The notes below the pieces were generated by a model. It searched no databases, was not told the origin of the DNA, and worked only from the letters and a program-made list of their open reading frames with translations. From positions 1-39,430 of the forward strand of contig JAJYNP010000027.1 of the NCBI GenBank assembly GCA_021786265.1: DNA of 39,430 nucleotides. The letters are read 5' to 3'. Both the position numbers and the translations under genes were made by a program. Source of the DNA: Chloroflexota bacterium. GTDB taxonomy: Bacteria > Chloroflexota > Limnocylindria > Limnocylindrales > CSP1-4. Shown here one piece after another: positions 24,627 through 33,030 of this stretch (position 1 is the stretch's first letter; every line of letters starts with the position of its first letter).

Positions 24627-26243
24627 CTAGCCGGCCGTCACGGCCGGGACGTCGGGCGATCGCCAGATGCTGGCCTTCGCCCGCTGTGCCTGGTACCAGC
24701 TGGTGAACGCGCTCGCCTCCAGTGCCGCCTGCTGCGTCGCGTCGACGGGGCGCCGCGCCCGTTCGCTGACCATGTAGAGATAGCTCCCATCCGGCCGCGC
24801 GATGGGCTGGCTCGCCTGCCCGACCTTCAGCCCGAAGAGGACGTCCTGCACCGCAGGGGCGAGCTGATAGGGGGCGATCCAGCCCATGTCGCCGCCCGAA
24901 TCGGCGTCCGGCGCGTCCGAGTTCACCCGGGCGACCGCGGCGAAGTCGGCGCCCGGTTGCGACAGCGCCTGCTCGATCGTCTGCACGCGTGCGGCCCCGG
25001 AGCCGGGCGCGATCCGGATCTCCCAGGCGTGGACCTGCTCGACGTTGCCCGTCGTGGCGTCCGCCAGGATCCTCGCCTCGAGCTTCTGCCGGACGAGATC
25101 GCCGCGGACGGCGTCGCGGTAGGCGGCGAGGCCGACCCCCGCCTGCGCGAGCTCCTGCTGGTAACGCGGGTCGGTCGTGGCCGGCACGATGGCCGTGACG
25201 TGGCCGATGCGGTACGTCCCATCGGCCCCCTGGATCACGCCGGTGGTCCCGTTGAGCGGCAGGGCGAACACCGCCGTGACCCAGGCCGGATCCACGGGAT
25301 CGGTCGCCGCGATGTACCCGTAGTCACCGCCGTTGGAGGCGCTGGCGTCGGTGGAGAACTCCTGCGCCACCTGGTCGAACGGCGTGCCAGCCTGGAGCTG
25401 GGCGAGCGCCTGGTCGGCCAGCGACTTCGCCTGGGCCTCCTGGGCGGCGGTGGGGCCGGCGGCGGACGCGCCCGGGGACGCGCTGGGCGACGGGGACACG
25501 GTCGGGCTCGGGGCCGGGGACGCCGTCGCTCTGGGGGACGCCGTCGCCTTCGCGGCCGGGGCTTTCGTGGCGGGAGCCTTCGTGGCGGGAGCCTTCGTGG
25601 CGGGAGCCTTCGTGGCCGCCGGCGATCTGCCCGAGACCGGGGAGGCGCCGGCGGAGGGAGCGGGGCTGGAGGCCACGCCTGCCCCCGGACCCGTGGTGCC
25701 ACTCGGAGCCGCGCCCACGGCGGGGTTCGCGCCCGGCGCCACGAAGATGGCAAGCACCCTGCGCTGCTCGGCCGTGGTGGCCTCCTTCGCCAGCTGCGCG
25801 TCGACCTCCGCGCCCGAGACCGTGATCCCCATCTGCGTCGCCAGCTTCTCCTGCAGCACGCGGTCGATCAGCTCCTGGACGGAAGCGGACGGAATAGCGT
25901 CGACCTGCTGCTGCACGTACTGGAGGTCCTGCTGCGCCGTGGCCCGATCCAGCTGGCCCGCGGCCTCGGCGCTGGCGATCTGCCGCTTCAGGACGGAGTA
26001 GCGGAACGCGTCGACCTTCTGCTGCGCGGCCCACTGGTCCCTGCTGATCCCGGTCCCGTCGACGGTCGCGATGGCCGAGAGGTGGTCGGCGTAGTAGGTC
26101 GCGCCCACGACGCCGACGAGCATGAGCACGACGACGATCGGCAGGGCGACGAAGCCGAGCGTCACCATGACCTGCTGCCGGCGATCGTCCTGGGCGGGGA
26201 AGCGCCGCACTCGGCGCGTGACGGGCCGGGCCCGGAAGGTCAT
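24627..26243 (-). CDS. Membrane-anchored parvulin-type peptidyl-prolyl isomerase (SurA/PrsA-like)
   Basis: A 538-residue exported foldase. A single membrane anchor lies at residues 27-50 ([20 protein letters not shown]). A SurA-like N-terminal helical region follows, with [20 protein letters not shown] low-complexity linker (about 175-270) contains four ATKAP repeats and a Pro-Ser stretch. Two parvulin-like domains follow ([23 protein letters not shown] and [23 protein letters not shown]). It should help fold proteins outside the cytoplasmic membrane. The linker-rich form resembles foldases of envelopes without a classical periplasm. It is the first gene of the operon with mazG 15 nt downstream. 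Confidence 0.9.
   Translation of the reverse strand: MTFRARPVTRRVRRFPAQDDRRQQVMVTLGFVALPIVVVLMLVGVVGATYYADHLSAIATVDGTGISRDQWAAQQKVDAFRYSVLKRQIASAEAAGQLDRATAQQDLQYVQQQVDAIPSASVQELIDRVLQEKLATQMGITVSGAEVDAQLAKEATTAEQRRVLAIFVAPGANPAVGAAPSGTTGPGAGVASSPAPSAGASPVSGRSPAATKAPATKAPATKAPATKAPAAKATASPRATASPAPSPTVSPSPSASPGASAAGPTAAQEAQAKSLADQALAQLQAGTPFDQVAQEFSTDASASNGGDYGYIAATDPVDPAWVTAVFALPLNGTTGVIQGADGTYRIGHVTAIVPATTDPRYQQELAQAGVGLAAYRDAVRGDLVRQKLEARILADATTGNVEQVHAWEIRIAPGSGAARVQTIEQALSQPGADFAAVARVNSDAPDADSGGDMGWIAPYQLAPAVQDVLFGLKVGQASQPIARPDGSYLYMVSERARRPVDATQQAALEASAFTSWYQAQRAKASIWRSPDVPAVTAG
25561..25620. repeat. Four 15-bp tandem repeats in the foldase linker
   Basis: Four units of gcctt-cgtggcggga type run from 25561 to 25620, the first and last differing by a few bases. 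On the coding (minus) strand they encode ATKAP-like pentapeptides. Such repeats can change length by slippage. Confidence 0.9.
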
Positions 26244-26303
26244 GACGAGAGACGTGCTCCGTGGTCCACTGAAGAGCCGGCCGCGCCGTCCCCGCAGGAG
26301 TCG

Positions 26304-27725
26304 TCAGGGGGACTCGACCGCCGGTCGGACGCCGTAGTCTACCCCATCGCCGTCCGGGACCGGCACAAGACGAGCCGCCAGGGCCAGCAACGGACGCACC
26401 TGGACGTCCCAGCGATACACGTCACGGTGCAGGGCGAAGGCGCGCGTGCGCCGGCTCGCGCGAGCTTCCGGTGGCGCATCGAGCACCTCGCGCAGCGCCC
26501 GCGCAAGGTCGGCCGGGTCGGCCGGGTCGGCTACGGCGCCGAGATCGTGCGTCTCCACGATCTCCCGCATCACGGCGAGGTCCCGGCCAACCACCGGCGG
26601 GACGCCCGCCGCCAGCGTCTCCCAGAACTTGTTGGGCGTGGAGAGCCGCTGGTTGAGCGAGTCGCCCGGCACGGCGATCAGCGCGGCGTCGGCTCCGGCG
26701 GCCCAGCGCGGTACCTCGTCAGGGTGCACCGGCGGCAGGGTCACGTGGCGGCCGGCGAAGCGCGGGTCCGTGTCGAGCGCCCGCATCCGCTCGTACCAGG
26801 GCCCGAATCCCATCGCGACGAACGCGGCGTCGGGGAGGCGCAGGACGGCCTCGCCGGATTCGAGCAGCCCGCGGTCGGCGCCCAGGATGCCCAGGAACAG
26901 GACGAGCCGGGTCCTGGAGGGGAGCCCGGTCGCGCGCCGAAGGTCGTCGGGGGGAGGGACGCGTGGCGGATGGTACGGGGGGCAGTTGCGCACCACCGCC
27001 GGCACATCGGCGAGCGCCCACCGGCGGCGCAGCTCGGCGGCCAGTGCCTCGTTCACCGTCACGATGCCGTCGGTGCATCGGACGAGCGCACGCTCGCGGC
27101 GCTCGTAGAGGCGCTTCAGGGGCCGGGGCATGGTCGCGTAGGCGTTTCCTTCGAGGAACAGGTCGATGACGTCGTACACCACGCGGCCAGCGTGTCGGTC
27201 CGGCTCTCGGCCGCCCGCGGCAGCCTCGTCCCGCGACCCGCGTCCCCGGGCATCACGAGCCAGCTCGGTGGCGGCCACGAGCGCGGCGATCCCGCAGGCG
27301 TGGTACAGGTCCGCGGGGGGCAGGGCGCGGCGGAGCCCCTCGGTCCAGGCGCGCGCGGGGAGCGGCCAGCGGAGGATGCCCAGCACGCGGCGCAGGGTCG
27401 GGGTGCGCGCTGCCCGGAGCAGTCGCAGGCCGGGGATTCGAGCGAGGAGCCGGCCGGCGGCGCCGATGATCGCGTCTCCGCGCGCGACCAGGGACGCCGG
27501 GCGGCCACGTGCGGGCTCGACGAAACCGGCGAGCGGACCGGCGGGGCGGACACGAACGATGCGGATCGTCCCATCCAGCTCCTCGCCGGGAAGATCCGTG
27601 CGCGCGGTTCCGGCGATCAGGACCTCCCAGCCCTCGGCTTCGAGCGAGCGGGCGATGCGGAGCGCGCGGGAGTACGGGGCCACCGGGTTGTGCACGAGCA
27701 CGATGGCCCGGCGTCGGGCGATCAC
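26304..27725 (-). CDS. GT4-like glycosyltransferase
   Basis: A 473-residue GT-B-fold glycosyltransferase. The N-terminal half begins RAIVLVHNPVAPYSRALRIA, and the C-terminal nucleotide-sugar half contains FLGILGADRGLLES and DAALIAVPGDSLNQRLSTPN. The last is followed by KFWETLAAGVPPVVG, the glycine-rich region that holds the donor. It shares the layout N-R-STPNK-F-E-LAAGVP with the gene at 38030, so the two are probably paralogous. GTG 27725 is chosen because TACACT ends 6 nt upstream. It is divergent from another glycosyltransferase. The sugar and acceptor are unknown; surface-glycan synthesis is likely from context. Confidence 0.87.
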   Translation of the reverse strand: MIARRRAIVLVHNPVAPYSRALRIARSLEAEGWEVLIAGTARTDLPGEELDGTIRIVRVRPAGPLAGFVEPARGRPASLVARGDAIIGAAGRLLARIPGLRLLRAARTPTLRRVLGILRWPLPARAWTEGLRRALPPADLYHACGIAALVAATELARDARGRGSRDEAAAGGREPDRHAGRVVYDVIDLFLEGNAYATMPRPLKRLYERRERALVRCTDGIVTVNEALAAELRRRWALADVPAVVRNCPPYHPPRVPPPDDLRRATGLPSRTRLVLFLGILGADRGLLESGEAVLRLPDAAFVAMGFGPWYERMRALDTDPRFAGRHVTLPPVHPDEVPRWAAGADAALIAVPGDSLNQRLSTPNKFWETLAAGVPPVVGRDLAVMREIVETHDLGAVADPADPADLARALREVLDAPPEARASRRTRAFALHRDVYRWDVQVRPLLALAARLVPVPDGDGVDYGVRPAVESP

Positions 27726-27731
27726 GGAGCG

Positions 27732-27737
27732 AGTGTA
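27732..27737 (-). promoter_or_regulatory. Putative -10 box of the minus-strand glycosyltransferase
   Basis: TACACT on the minus strand ends 6 nt before GTG 27725, so the mRNA is probably leaderless. It mirrors the identical box of the divergent gene. Confidence 0.5.
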
Positions 27738-27810
27738 GTCGGGCAGCCGCGGGCCAGGCGGGGGCGCGTGGCACAGGCTGGCCACCGGGGCGCCGAGGCA
27801 TGCCGCCTGC

Positions 27811-27890
27811 CGGACGCCGGCGCGTGCCGCGGGCCGAACCTCGAGGTGCCCGCGGCTCGGACGTCGGACGCCGGCGCGTGCCGCGGGCCG
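27811..27890. repeat. 26-bp perfect direct repeat between divergent glycosyltransferase genes
   Basis: The segment 27811-27836 is repeated exactly at 27865-27890 (key parts CGGACGCCGG and CGTGCCGCGGGCCG), with a 28-bp spacer. The second copy ends directly at the TACACT -10 box of the plus-strand gene. It may be a tandem operator or a local duplication. Confidence 0.85.
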
Positions 27891-27896
27891 TACACT
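27891..27896 (+). promoter_or_regulatory. Putative -10 box of the plus-strand glycosyltransferase
   Basis: TACACT ends 7 nt before ATG 27904. Transcription would begin at or next to the start codon. The upstream 26-bp direct repeat overlaps where a -35 or activator site would be. Confidence 0.5.
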
Positions 27897-27903
27897 GCCC
27901 GCC

Positions 27904-29886
27904 ATGCCGCCGCTCCGCGTGCTGGTCGTCGCGCGCTGGTACCCCGCCGTCGACGACCCGGTGCGCGGCTCGTTCGTGGCCGACCAGGTCGACGCCCTCG
28001 TCGCCTCCGGGCACGTCGAGCCGCTGGTCGCGTCGTTCGAGTTCGTCCGGCTGAGCCGCGTGCCCGAGCGCCGCGAGCCCGAGCGGCAGGCGATCCATGC
28101 CCGCTGCAGCGTGCCGGCGCGGGATCGCGCGGATGCCCTCACACCGGGGGGCTGGCCGGCGGTGGTGGGCACGTGGTGCCATCTCGAGGACGTTCCCGTG
28201 GCGCGGTTGCCTGTCGCGTCGGGGCCGGAGGATTCGCCGGCCGGCGAAGGGGACGACCACCTCGCCGCATTCGTGCCGTTCGTGGAGGGTCTGATCGATC
28301 GCGGTGCGGCCTTCGACCTGCTGCACGCGCACACCGGGTTCCCCGACGGCGAGCTCGCGGCCAGAGCGGCCGGCATGCTCGGGATCCCGTACGTCGTCAC
28401 GGAGCACTCGTCGCGCACCCGCGACCTGCTCCGCGACCCCGACGTCCGCCGCCGGTATGCCTCGGTCGTGCAGGGGGCCGCGCGGATCGTCGTCGTCTCG
28501 GAAGCGCTCGGCGCCGAGCTGCGCGCCGCGCTGCCGGATCTTGCGGGCGTGCTCGACGAGCGGCTGGAGGTCGTGCCGAACACCGTGCCGGTCGAGCTGT
28601 TCCGTGCGCCTCCGGCCTCGGAGCGGCGGCACGGCGAGCTGCTCTACGTCGGCACGCGCAAGCCGGACAAGGGGATCGGCACCCTGCTCGAGGCGTTCGC
28701 CCTGGCCCGCGCGGAGCGGCCCGACCTCACGTTGCGGCTGGTCGGCCGGTCGCCCACCCGCGAGGACGAGACTGGCTGGCACGCGCGGGCGGCGGAGCTG
28801 GGCCTGGCCGGCGCGGTGGCGTTCGATCCCGCCGTCGACCGGGCCGGGGTGGCCGGCGCGATGGCCCGGGCAGACGTCTTCGTGCATCCGAGCCGGTACG
28901 AGACCTTCGGGGTCGTGCTGGTCGAGGCACTGGCATCCGGACTGCCCGTCGTGGCCACGCGGTCGGGCGGCGCGGAGGGGATCCTCGGACCCGACCCGGC
29001 CGCTGCGGGCGCGCTCGTGCCGGTGGACGACCCGCGGGCGATGGCCGGCGCGATCCTGGAGACGCTGGCGCGCCGCGAGACGTTCGATCCCGCGGCCCTT
29101 CGGGCGGTGGTCGAGGCCCGGTTCGGGGCGGCCGCGGTCGCGCGGCGCCTGGTGGACGTCTACCGCTCCGCTGCCGGATCGGCGGCGGGCCGGCACGGCC
29201 CGGTGGAGGCGGTCCCGGGGGAAGACGTCACGGCGGCGCCCAGCAAGCCCGTGCCACCGGGCGCCGCCGATCTGCCGGGCGCTGCCGATCTGCCAGGTGC
29301 CGCCGATCTGCCGGCTCGCCGGCACCGGCTACCGCTCGTGGTCGGGTTCAACCGCGTGCAGGCAGCCCGCCTGCTCGCTTCACTCCCCGGCGGACTGCTG
29401 GAGCGCCTGACCCTGGTCACCATGGACGATCCGGGGGACCAGCCGCTGCCGGCAGGGATCGGCACCATCGTGACGGCGGACCTCGACGCCGGCTACCAGG
29501 CGGCCCTGCGGGCGGCCCGCCCGGCGCAGCAGCCAAAGGGGCTGGTGGGTCGAGTGATCCGCTTCGCGCGTGACCCGGGAGCCTCCGACCGGATCGCCGC
29601 CGTCCACGCCGACCGCCCCCGCTACCGCCTCGAAACGGCACAGCGGCGCGTCATCGAGACGGCGCGAGCGACAGCGCCGGCAGTCGCGCCGGCAGTCGCG
29701 CCGGCACCGGACCTCGGCGCCGTCGAGCACGGCGCGCTCCCGGACCTCCTGTGCATCGACGGGTACGACATCCTGGCCGCGGGACCCGCGATCGATTCGG
29801 GCGCTGCGCGGCTCGCGCCCGGCGGCATCCGCTGGCTCGCCGACCGCTGGGCGGCGGACCGGGTCAGGCCCCCGCGAGCCCCCTGA
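27904..29886 (+). CDS. GT4 glycosyltransferase with an extra C-terminal domain
   Basis: A 660-residue protein. Residues 1 to about 430 are a GT4 glycosyltransferase: RVLVVARWYPAVDDPVRGSF at the N-terminus, LLYVGTRKPDKGIGTLLEAF at the start of the second domain, and HPSRYETFGVVLVEALASG with the donor-binding E-x7-E pattern. A linker with three GAADLP repeats (29260-29313) leads to about 200 residues of unknown type (LPLVVGFNRVQAARLLASLP, VTMDDPGDQ, LCIDGYDILA). That part resembles no family known to me; standard GT4 enzymes end near residue 400. The gene overlaps the convergent glycosyltransferase by 23 nt. Confidence 0.88.
   Translation: MPPLRVLVVARWYPAVDDPVRGSFVADQVDALVASGHVEPLVASFEFVRLSRVPERREPERQAIHARCSVPARDRADALTPGGWPAVVGTWCHLEDVPVARLPVASGPEDSPAGEGDDHLAAFVPFVEGLIDRGAAFDLLHAHTGFPDGELAARAAGMLGIPYVVTEHSSRTRDLLRDPDVRRRYASVVQGAARIVVVSEALGAELRAALPDLAGVLDERLEVVPNTVPVELFRAPPASERRHGELLYVGTRKPDKGIGTLLEAFALARAERPDLTLRLVGRSPTREDETGWHARAAELGLAGAVAFDPAVDRAGVAGAMARADVFVHPSRYETFGVVLVEALASGLPVVATRSGGAEGILGPDPAAAGALVPVDDPRAMAGAILETLARRETFDPAALRAVVEARFGAAAVARRLVDVYRSAAGSAAGRHGPVEAVPGEDVTAAPSKPVPPGAADLPGAADLPGAADLPARRHRLPLVVGFNRVQAARLLASLPGGLLERLTLVTMDDPGDQPLPAGIGTIVTADLDAGYQAALRAARPAQQPKGLVGRVIRFARDPGASDRIAAVHADRPRYRLETAQRRVIETARATAPAVAPAVAPAPDLGAVEHGALPDLLCIDGYDILAAGPAIDSGAARLAPGGIRWLADRWAADRVRPPRAP
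29260..29313. repeat. Three 18-bp repeats encoding GAADLP
   Basis: Three in-frame 18-bp units encode GAADLP in the linker between the glycosyltransferase domain and the C-terminal extension. The units differ by a few bases. Confidence 0.85.
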
Positions 29887-31114
29887 TCAGCGCGACGTAC
29901 CGTTCCGCCTCACGCTCCCACGACAGCGCCCGGACACGTTCGGAGGCCGCCGCGACGGCGGCCTCGCGGAGGCTCGAATCGTCCACCAGCCGCCGCACCG
30001 CCGCGGCCAGCGAGGACGGATCGCCCGGCGCGAAGTAGGCGAGCGCGTCCGGCCCGAAATATCGCTCGACCGTGGGAAGCCGTGAGGCGACGACCGGCTT
30101 CCCCATCGCCACGTACTCGAAGATCTTGGTGGAGAGGCTGAAATCCGTGAACGCGTCGCGGCGCGTCGGGGCGAGCCCGATGTCTGCCTCGGCGATCCGA
30201 GCGGCCACCTCCTCGACCGGAACCCGGCCGTGGAACCTGATCCGATCGCCGATCGCGCGCTCGGCCGCGAGGGTCCGCAGCAGTGGCTCGGCGTCGCCCC
30301 GCCCGTACAGGTCGAGCGTCACATCGAGAGGCGCGGCCGCGCCCCGGCCGGCACCGCCGTCCGCGCCGTCGTCGCCCCCGCGGACGAGCAGCGAAACCGC
30401 GTGCACCACCACGTCGAGCTGGTACAGCGGCGTGAGCGCACCTGCGTAGACGAGGCGCAGGCGGCCGTCCGCCATGAACCCGCGAGCCGGGTGCGCAGCC
30501 GGATCGAACCGGTCGGCCCTTGGGCTGTTCAGCACCACCGTGACCTTCGACGCCGGCACGCCCAGCGACACGAGCCGGTCGCCCAGCGCGTCGTTCACCG
30601 TCAGCACATGCGTCGCGAACGCGATCGACGCGCGTTCTGCGGCCAGGAGCCCGGACCGCACCACTCCACGGGACGCCGCCGGGAAGCGGCTCCGGAAGAA
30701 CTCCGGCATCGCCTCGTGCAGGTCGAGGACGACCGGAACGCCGTCCAGCCGCAGCGGGGCCATCGCGAAGACGAGCGGGTCGGGCAGCGTGGCGACCTGG
30801 GCCAGCGCGTATCGCCGCCGCGCGTGCAGGCTCGCGGCCGCCACCGCCGACCGTGCGAAAAAGGCCGCATACTCGGCCAGGTAGGTCCCGATGCCGGCGC
30901 CCTGGTGGCGCTGCACGGACAGCCGGCGCACCTGGACGCCGTCGATGCGCTCGCGCGCGGACGCGCCCGGCTTCCACAGCCCCAGCACATCGACCGCCAG
31001 CCCCGCGGCAACGAGCCCCTCCGCCTGCCGCCGGACCCTGGGGTCCTCCTCGTAGTAGGAGTGCGTGACGATCAGGATCCGGGGATGCGCGCCGGCAGGG
31101 GTCACGGCGGGCAT
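29864..31114 (-). CDS. GT4 glycosyltransferase
   Basis: A 416-residue GT-B glycosyltransferase of the WbuB/exopolysaccharide type. It begins RILIVTHSYYEEDPRVRRQA, where YEEDPRVRR is typical of the family, and has VLDLHEAMPEFF mid-protein. The donor domain includes LRLVYAGALTPLYQLDVVV, GLAPTRRDAFTDFSLSTKIF and EYVAMGKPVVASRLP. It would add a sugar from a nucleotide donor to a lipid-linked glycan on the cytoplasmic face. It lies just downstream of the ABC glycan exporter genes on the same strand. Its end overlaps the convergent gene by 23 nt. Confidence 0.9.
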   Translation of the reverse strand: MPAVTPAGAHPRILIVTHSYYEEDPRVRRQAEGLVAAGLAVDVLGLWKPGASARERIDGVQVRRLSVQRHQGAGIGTYLAEYAAFFARSAVAAASLHARRRYALAQVATLPDPLVFAMAPLRLDGVPVVLDLHEAMPEFFRSRFPAASRGVVRSGLLAAERASIAFATHVLTVNDALGDRLVSLGVPASKVTVVLNSPRADRFDPAAHPARGFMADGRLRLVYAGALTPLYQLDVVVHAVSLLVRGGDDGADGGAGRGAAAPLDVTLDLYGRGDAEPLLRTLAAERAIGDRIRFHGRVPVEEVAARIAEADIGLAPTRRDAFTDFSLSTKIFEYVAMGKPVVASRLPTVERYFGPDALAYFAPGDPSSLAAAVRRLVDDSSLREAAVAAASERVRALSWEREAERYVALIRGLAGA

Positions 31115-31153
31115 GCTACCGCAGCCATCCAGGGGAGCCAGGCCGGCGGCGCG

Positions 31154-31990
31154 CTACGAGGAGGCGAGCTCGTCCAGCGTGACCGGCGGCGGCAGCACGA
31201 CCGCCTCCCTGGCGGCCTCTTCCTCGGCGAGCCGCGCCTTGCGCTTCCGGACGCGATCCTTGTAGAACTCGACGGTCGCCTGCGGATCGCCCTCGTAGAG
31301 CACCTGCCCGAGCTCCATCAGGATCGCGCGGTTGCAGTACTCCGACACCGAGTTGAGGTCGTGCGTGACCAGGACGATCGCCCGCGCTCGCCCGACGAGG
31401 TCGCGGATCCGCTGCTGGCTCCGGGCGCGGAAGTCCTCGTCGCCCGTGCCGAGCACCTCGTCGAGCAGCAGGATGTCCGGGGCGATGGCGGTTGCGATCG
31501 AGAAGCCCAGGCGCGCCCGCATCCCCGAGGAGTAGGTCCGTACCGGCGCGTCGATGAACGGGCCGATGTCCGCGAACTCGATGATCGATGGGGTCAGCTC
31601 GCGCATGACGCGGTGGCGGATTCCCATGAAGGCGCCGATCAGCGCGATGTTCTCCCGCCCCGAAACCTCCATCTCGAAGCCGGCACCCAGCGTCAGCAGC
31701 GAGGAGACCCGCCCGCTCACCCGGATCGAGCCCTCGTCCGGGGCCAGGATCCCCGCGAGCGCCAGCAGAAGCGTGCTCTTGCCCGCGCCGTTGGGACCGA
31801 GCACGCCGAGCGACTCCCCGTGGGCGATCCTGAAGTCGACGTGGCGGAGCGCCCAGAAGTAGCGGTCGTCCCGCTGCCGGCGGCCGACCCATTCGGCGAG
31901 CGATCCCTTGATCGTGGTGCGCCGCGTCAGGTGCAGGTTGTAGCGGACGCCGAGGTCGCGGACGTCGATGGCGTAGGCAGAGCCAGGCAT
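31154..31990 (-). CDS. ABC transporter ATP-binding protein for polysaccharide export (Wzt/TagH-like)
   Basis: A 278-residue ATPase. The Walker A motif is GPNGAGKST at residues 65-73. The polysaccharide-export hallmark RVSSLLTLGAGFEMEVSGREN follows, then a YSSGM signature in place of the canonical LSGGQ, Walker B DILLLDEVLGTGDEDF, and the VTHDLNSV histidine loop. It energises export of a lipid-linked glycan across the membrane. It has no long C-terminal glycan-binding domain of the Wzt type. The permease stop overlaps its ATG as TGATG, so the two form one exporter. The glycosyltransferase at 29864 is downstream. Confidence 0.94.
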   Translation of the reverse strand: MPGSAYAIDVRDLGVRYNLHLTRRTTIKGSLAEWVGRRQRDDRYFWALRHVDFRIAHGESLGVLGPNGAGKSTLLLALAGILAPDEGSIRVSGRVSSLLTLGAGFEMEVSGRENIALIGAFMGIRHRVMRELTPSIIEFADIGPFIDAPVRTYSSGMRARLGFSIATAIAPDILLLDEVLGTGDEDFRARSQQRIRDLVGRARAIVLVTHDLNSVSEYCNRAILMELGQVLYEGDPQATVEFYKDRVRKRKARLAEEEAAREAVVLPPPVTLDELASS

Positions 31991-32871
31991 CAGAGGATCT
32001 TCGCGAAGCCGGTCTCGATCCGCTTGAAGACCCAGATCGAGAACATGAGGAGGACGAGGGAGACGATGAGCACGACGCTGAGCCCGATCCAGTCGGGGGA
32101 CGTGCCGTAGTAGGCCACGTTACGGTACGAGGTCAGGATGTAGGTGAACGGGTTGAGGCCCAGGACGTACCCGAAGACGCTCCCCTTCAGCGCGCTGACC
32201 GCGTAGATCGCCGGCGACATGTAGAACCACACGCGGGTGACGTGGCGCAGCAGGTTCTGCACGTCCCGGTAGAAGGCGTTGACGCCGGAGAAGAAGATCG
32301 CCAGCGCCAGGGTGAAGGCGTACTGCACGGCGGCGATGACCGGGAGCGTCAGCAGCCAGGGGCTGAGGCGGCCGGGATACACGAGGTAGAGCACGGCCAG
32401 CGACAGCAGCCCGAAGCCGAAGGTGATCGTCCCAGCGAGGGTCGCTGCAGCCGGGAGCACGAGCTTGGGGAACTGGATCTGGCGGATCAGGTTGCCGCGC
32501 GCCGTCACCGACGTGGTGGCATCCAGCAGGGACGTCGAGAACCACTGCCACGGCAGGATCGCCGCGAACAGGAAGAGCGGCGCATCGGCGATCTGCTTCT
32601 GGAAGACCACCGTGACCAGGATCGAGTAGATGGCCATCGAGAAGAAGGGATCGATGAGCCACCACAGCTGCCCGATCACGGTGTCCGCGTGGGTGCGCTT
32701 CAGGTCGGTCCCCACGAGGTACTGGAGGAGGCGCCCCCGCGTCCGCAGATCCTGGAGTCCCCGGATCACGAGGCGGACGCCGTCGAGGCGCATGAACAGC
32801 TCGCGGAAGCCGGGGGGCCGTTGGGCCGCGGCGGGTCGGGCGTCGGGAGCCACCCGGGCGGGAGTCGTCAT
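31990..32871 (-). CDS. ABC-2 type permease for polysaccharide export (Wzm/TagG-like)
   Basis: A 293-residue membrane protein with six hydrophobic segments. The conserved entry LLQYLVGTDLKRTHADTVIG and LWWLIDPFFSMAIYSILVTV mark the Wzm/TagG family, and ILPWQWFSTSLLDATTSVTA is also typical. It forms the channel for an undecaprenyl-linked glycan with the ATPase encoded next. ATG 32871 gives a normal-length N-terminus. Starts at 32892 and 32907 are possible, and TACCGT lies 11 nt upstream of 32871. It is divergent from the UPF0182 gene. Confidence 0.92.
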   Translation of the reverse strand: MTTPARVAPDARPAAAQRPPGFRELFMRLDGVRLVIRGLQDLRTRGRLLQYLVGTDLKRTHADTVIGQLWWLIDPFFSMAIYSILVTVVFQKQIADAPLFLFAAILPWQWFSTSLLDATTSVTARGNLIRQIQFPKLVLPAAATLAGTITFGFGLLSLAVLYLVYPGRLSPWLLTLPVIAAVQYAFTLALAIFFSGVNAFYRDVQNLLRHVTRVWFYMSPAIYAVSALKGSVFGYVLGLNPFTYILTSYRNVAYYGTSPDWIGLSVVLIVSLVLLMFSIWVFKRIETGFAKIL

Positions 32872-33030
32872 TGGCAGCCGGAACGGTAGCATGGGTGGCC
32901 CGGGCACGTCCGCTCTGCGCGGCCGAGTCGCCCCGTCCCGGCGTCGCCGGACCCGACGGCACGGGGCGGAGGCTCCGGCATCGGAGTACTGTGTCGCACT
33001 GGTCCCCAGGAAGGAGCGTAGCTGCGCGAC

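Noticed and set aside
25561..25620. Tandem repeats considered as a CRISPR array
   Set aside because: The units are adjacent 15-mers without unique spacers, lie inside a coding frame, and encode a regular ATKAP linker.
27811..27890. Direct repeat considered as insertion-sequence target duplication
   Set aside because: The copies are only 28 bp apart, 26 bp is too long for a usual target duplication, and no transposase lies between them.
23370..29573. A 2067-codon plus-strand open frame running opposite mazG, the foldase gene and a glycosyltransferase, and into the other strand's gene
   Set aside because: It spans several well-supported genes and intergenic gaps, has Arg/Gly/Ala-rich composition and no recognisable domain. 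Long antisense frames are expected at this GC content.
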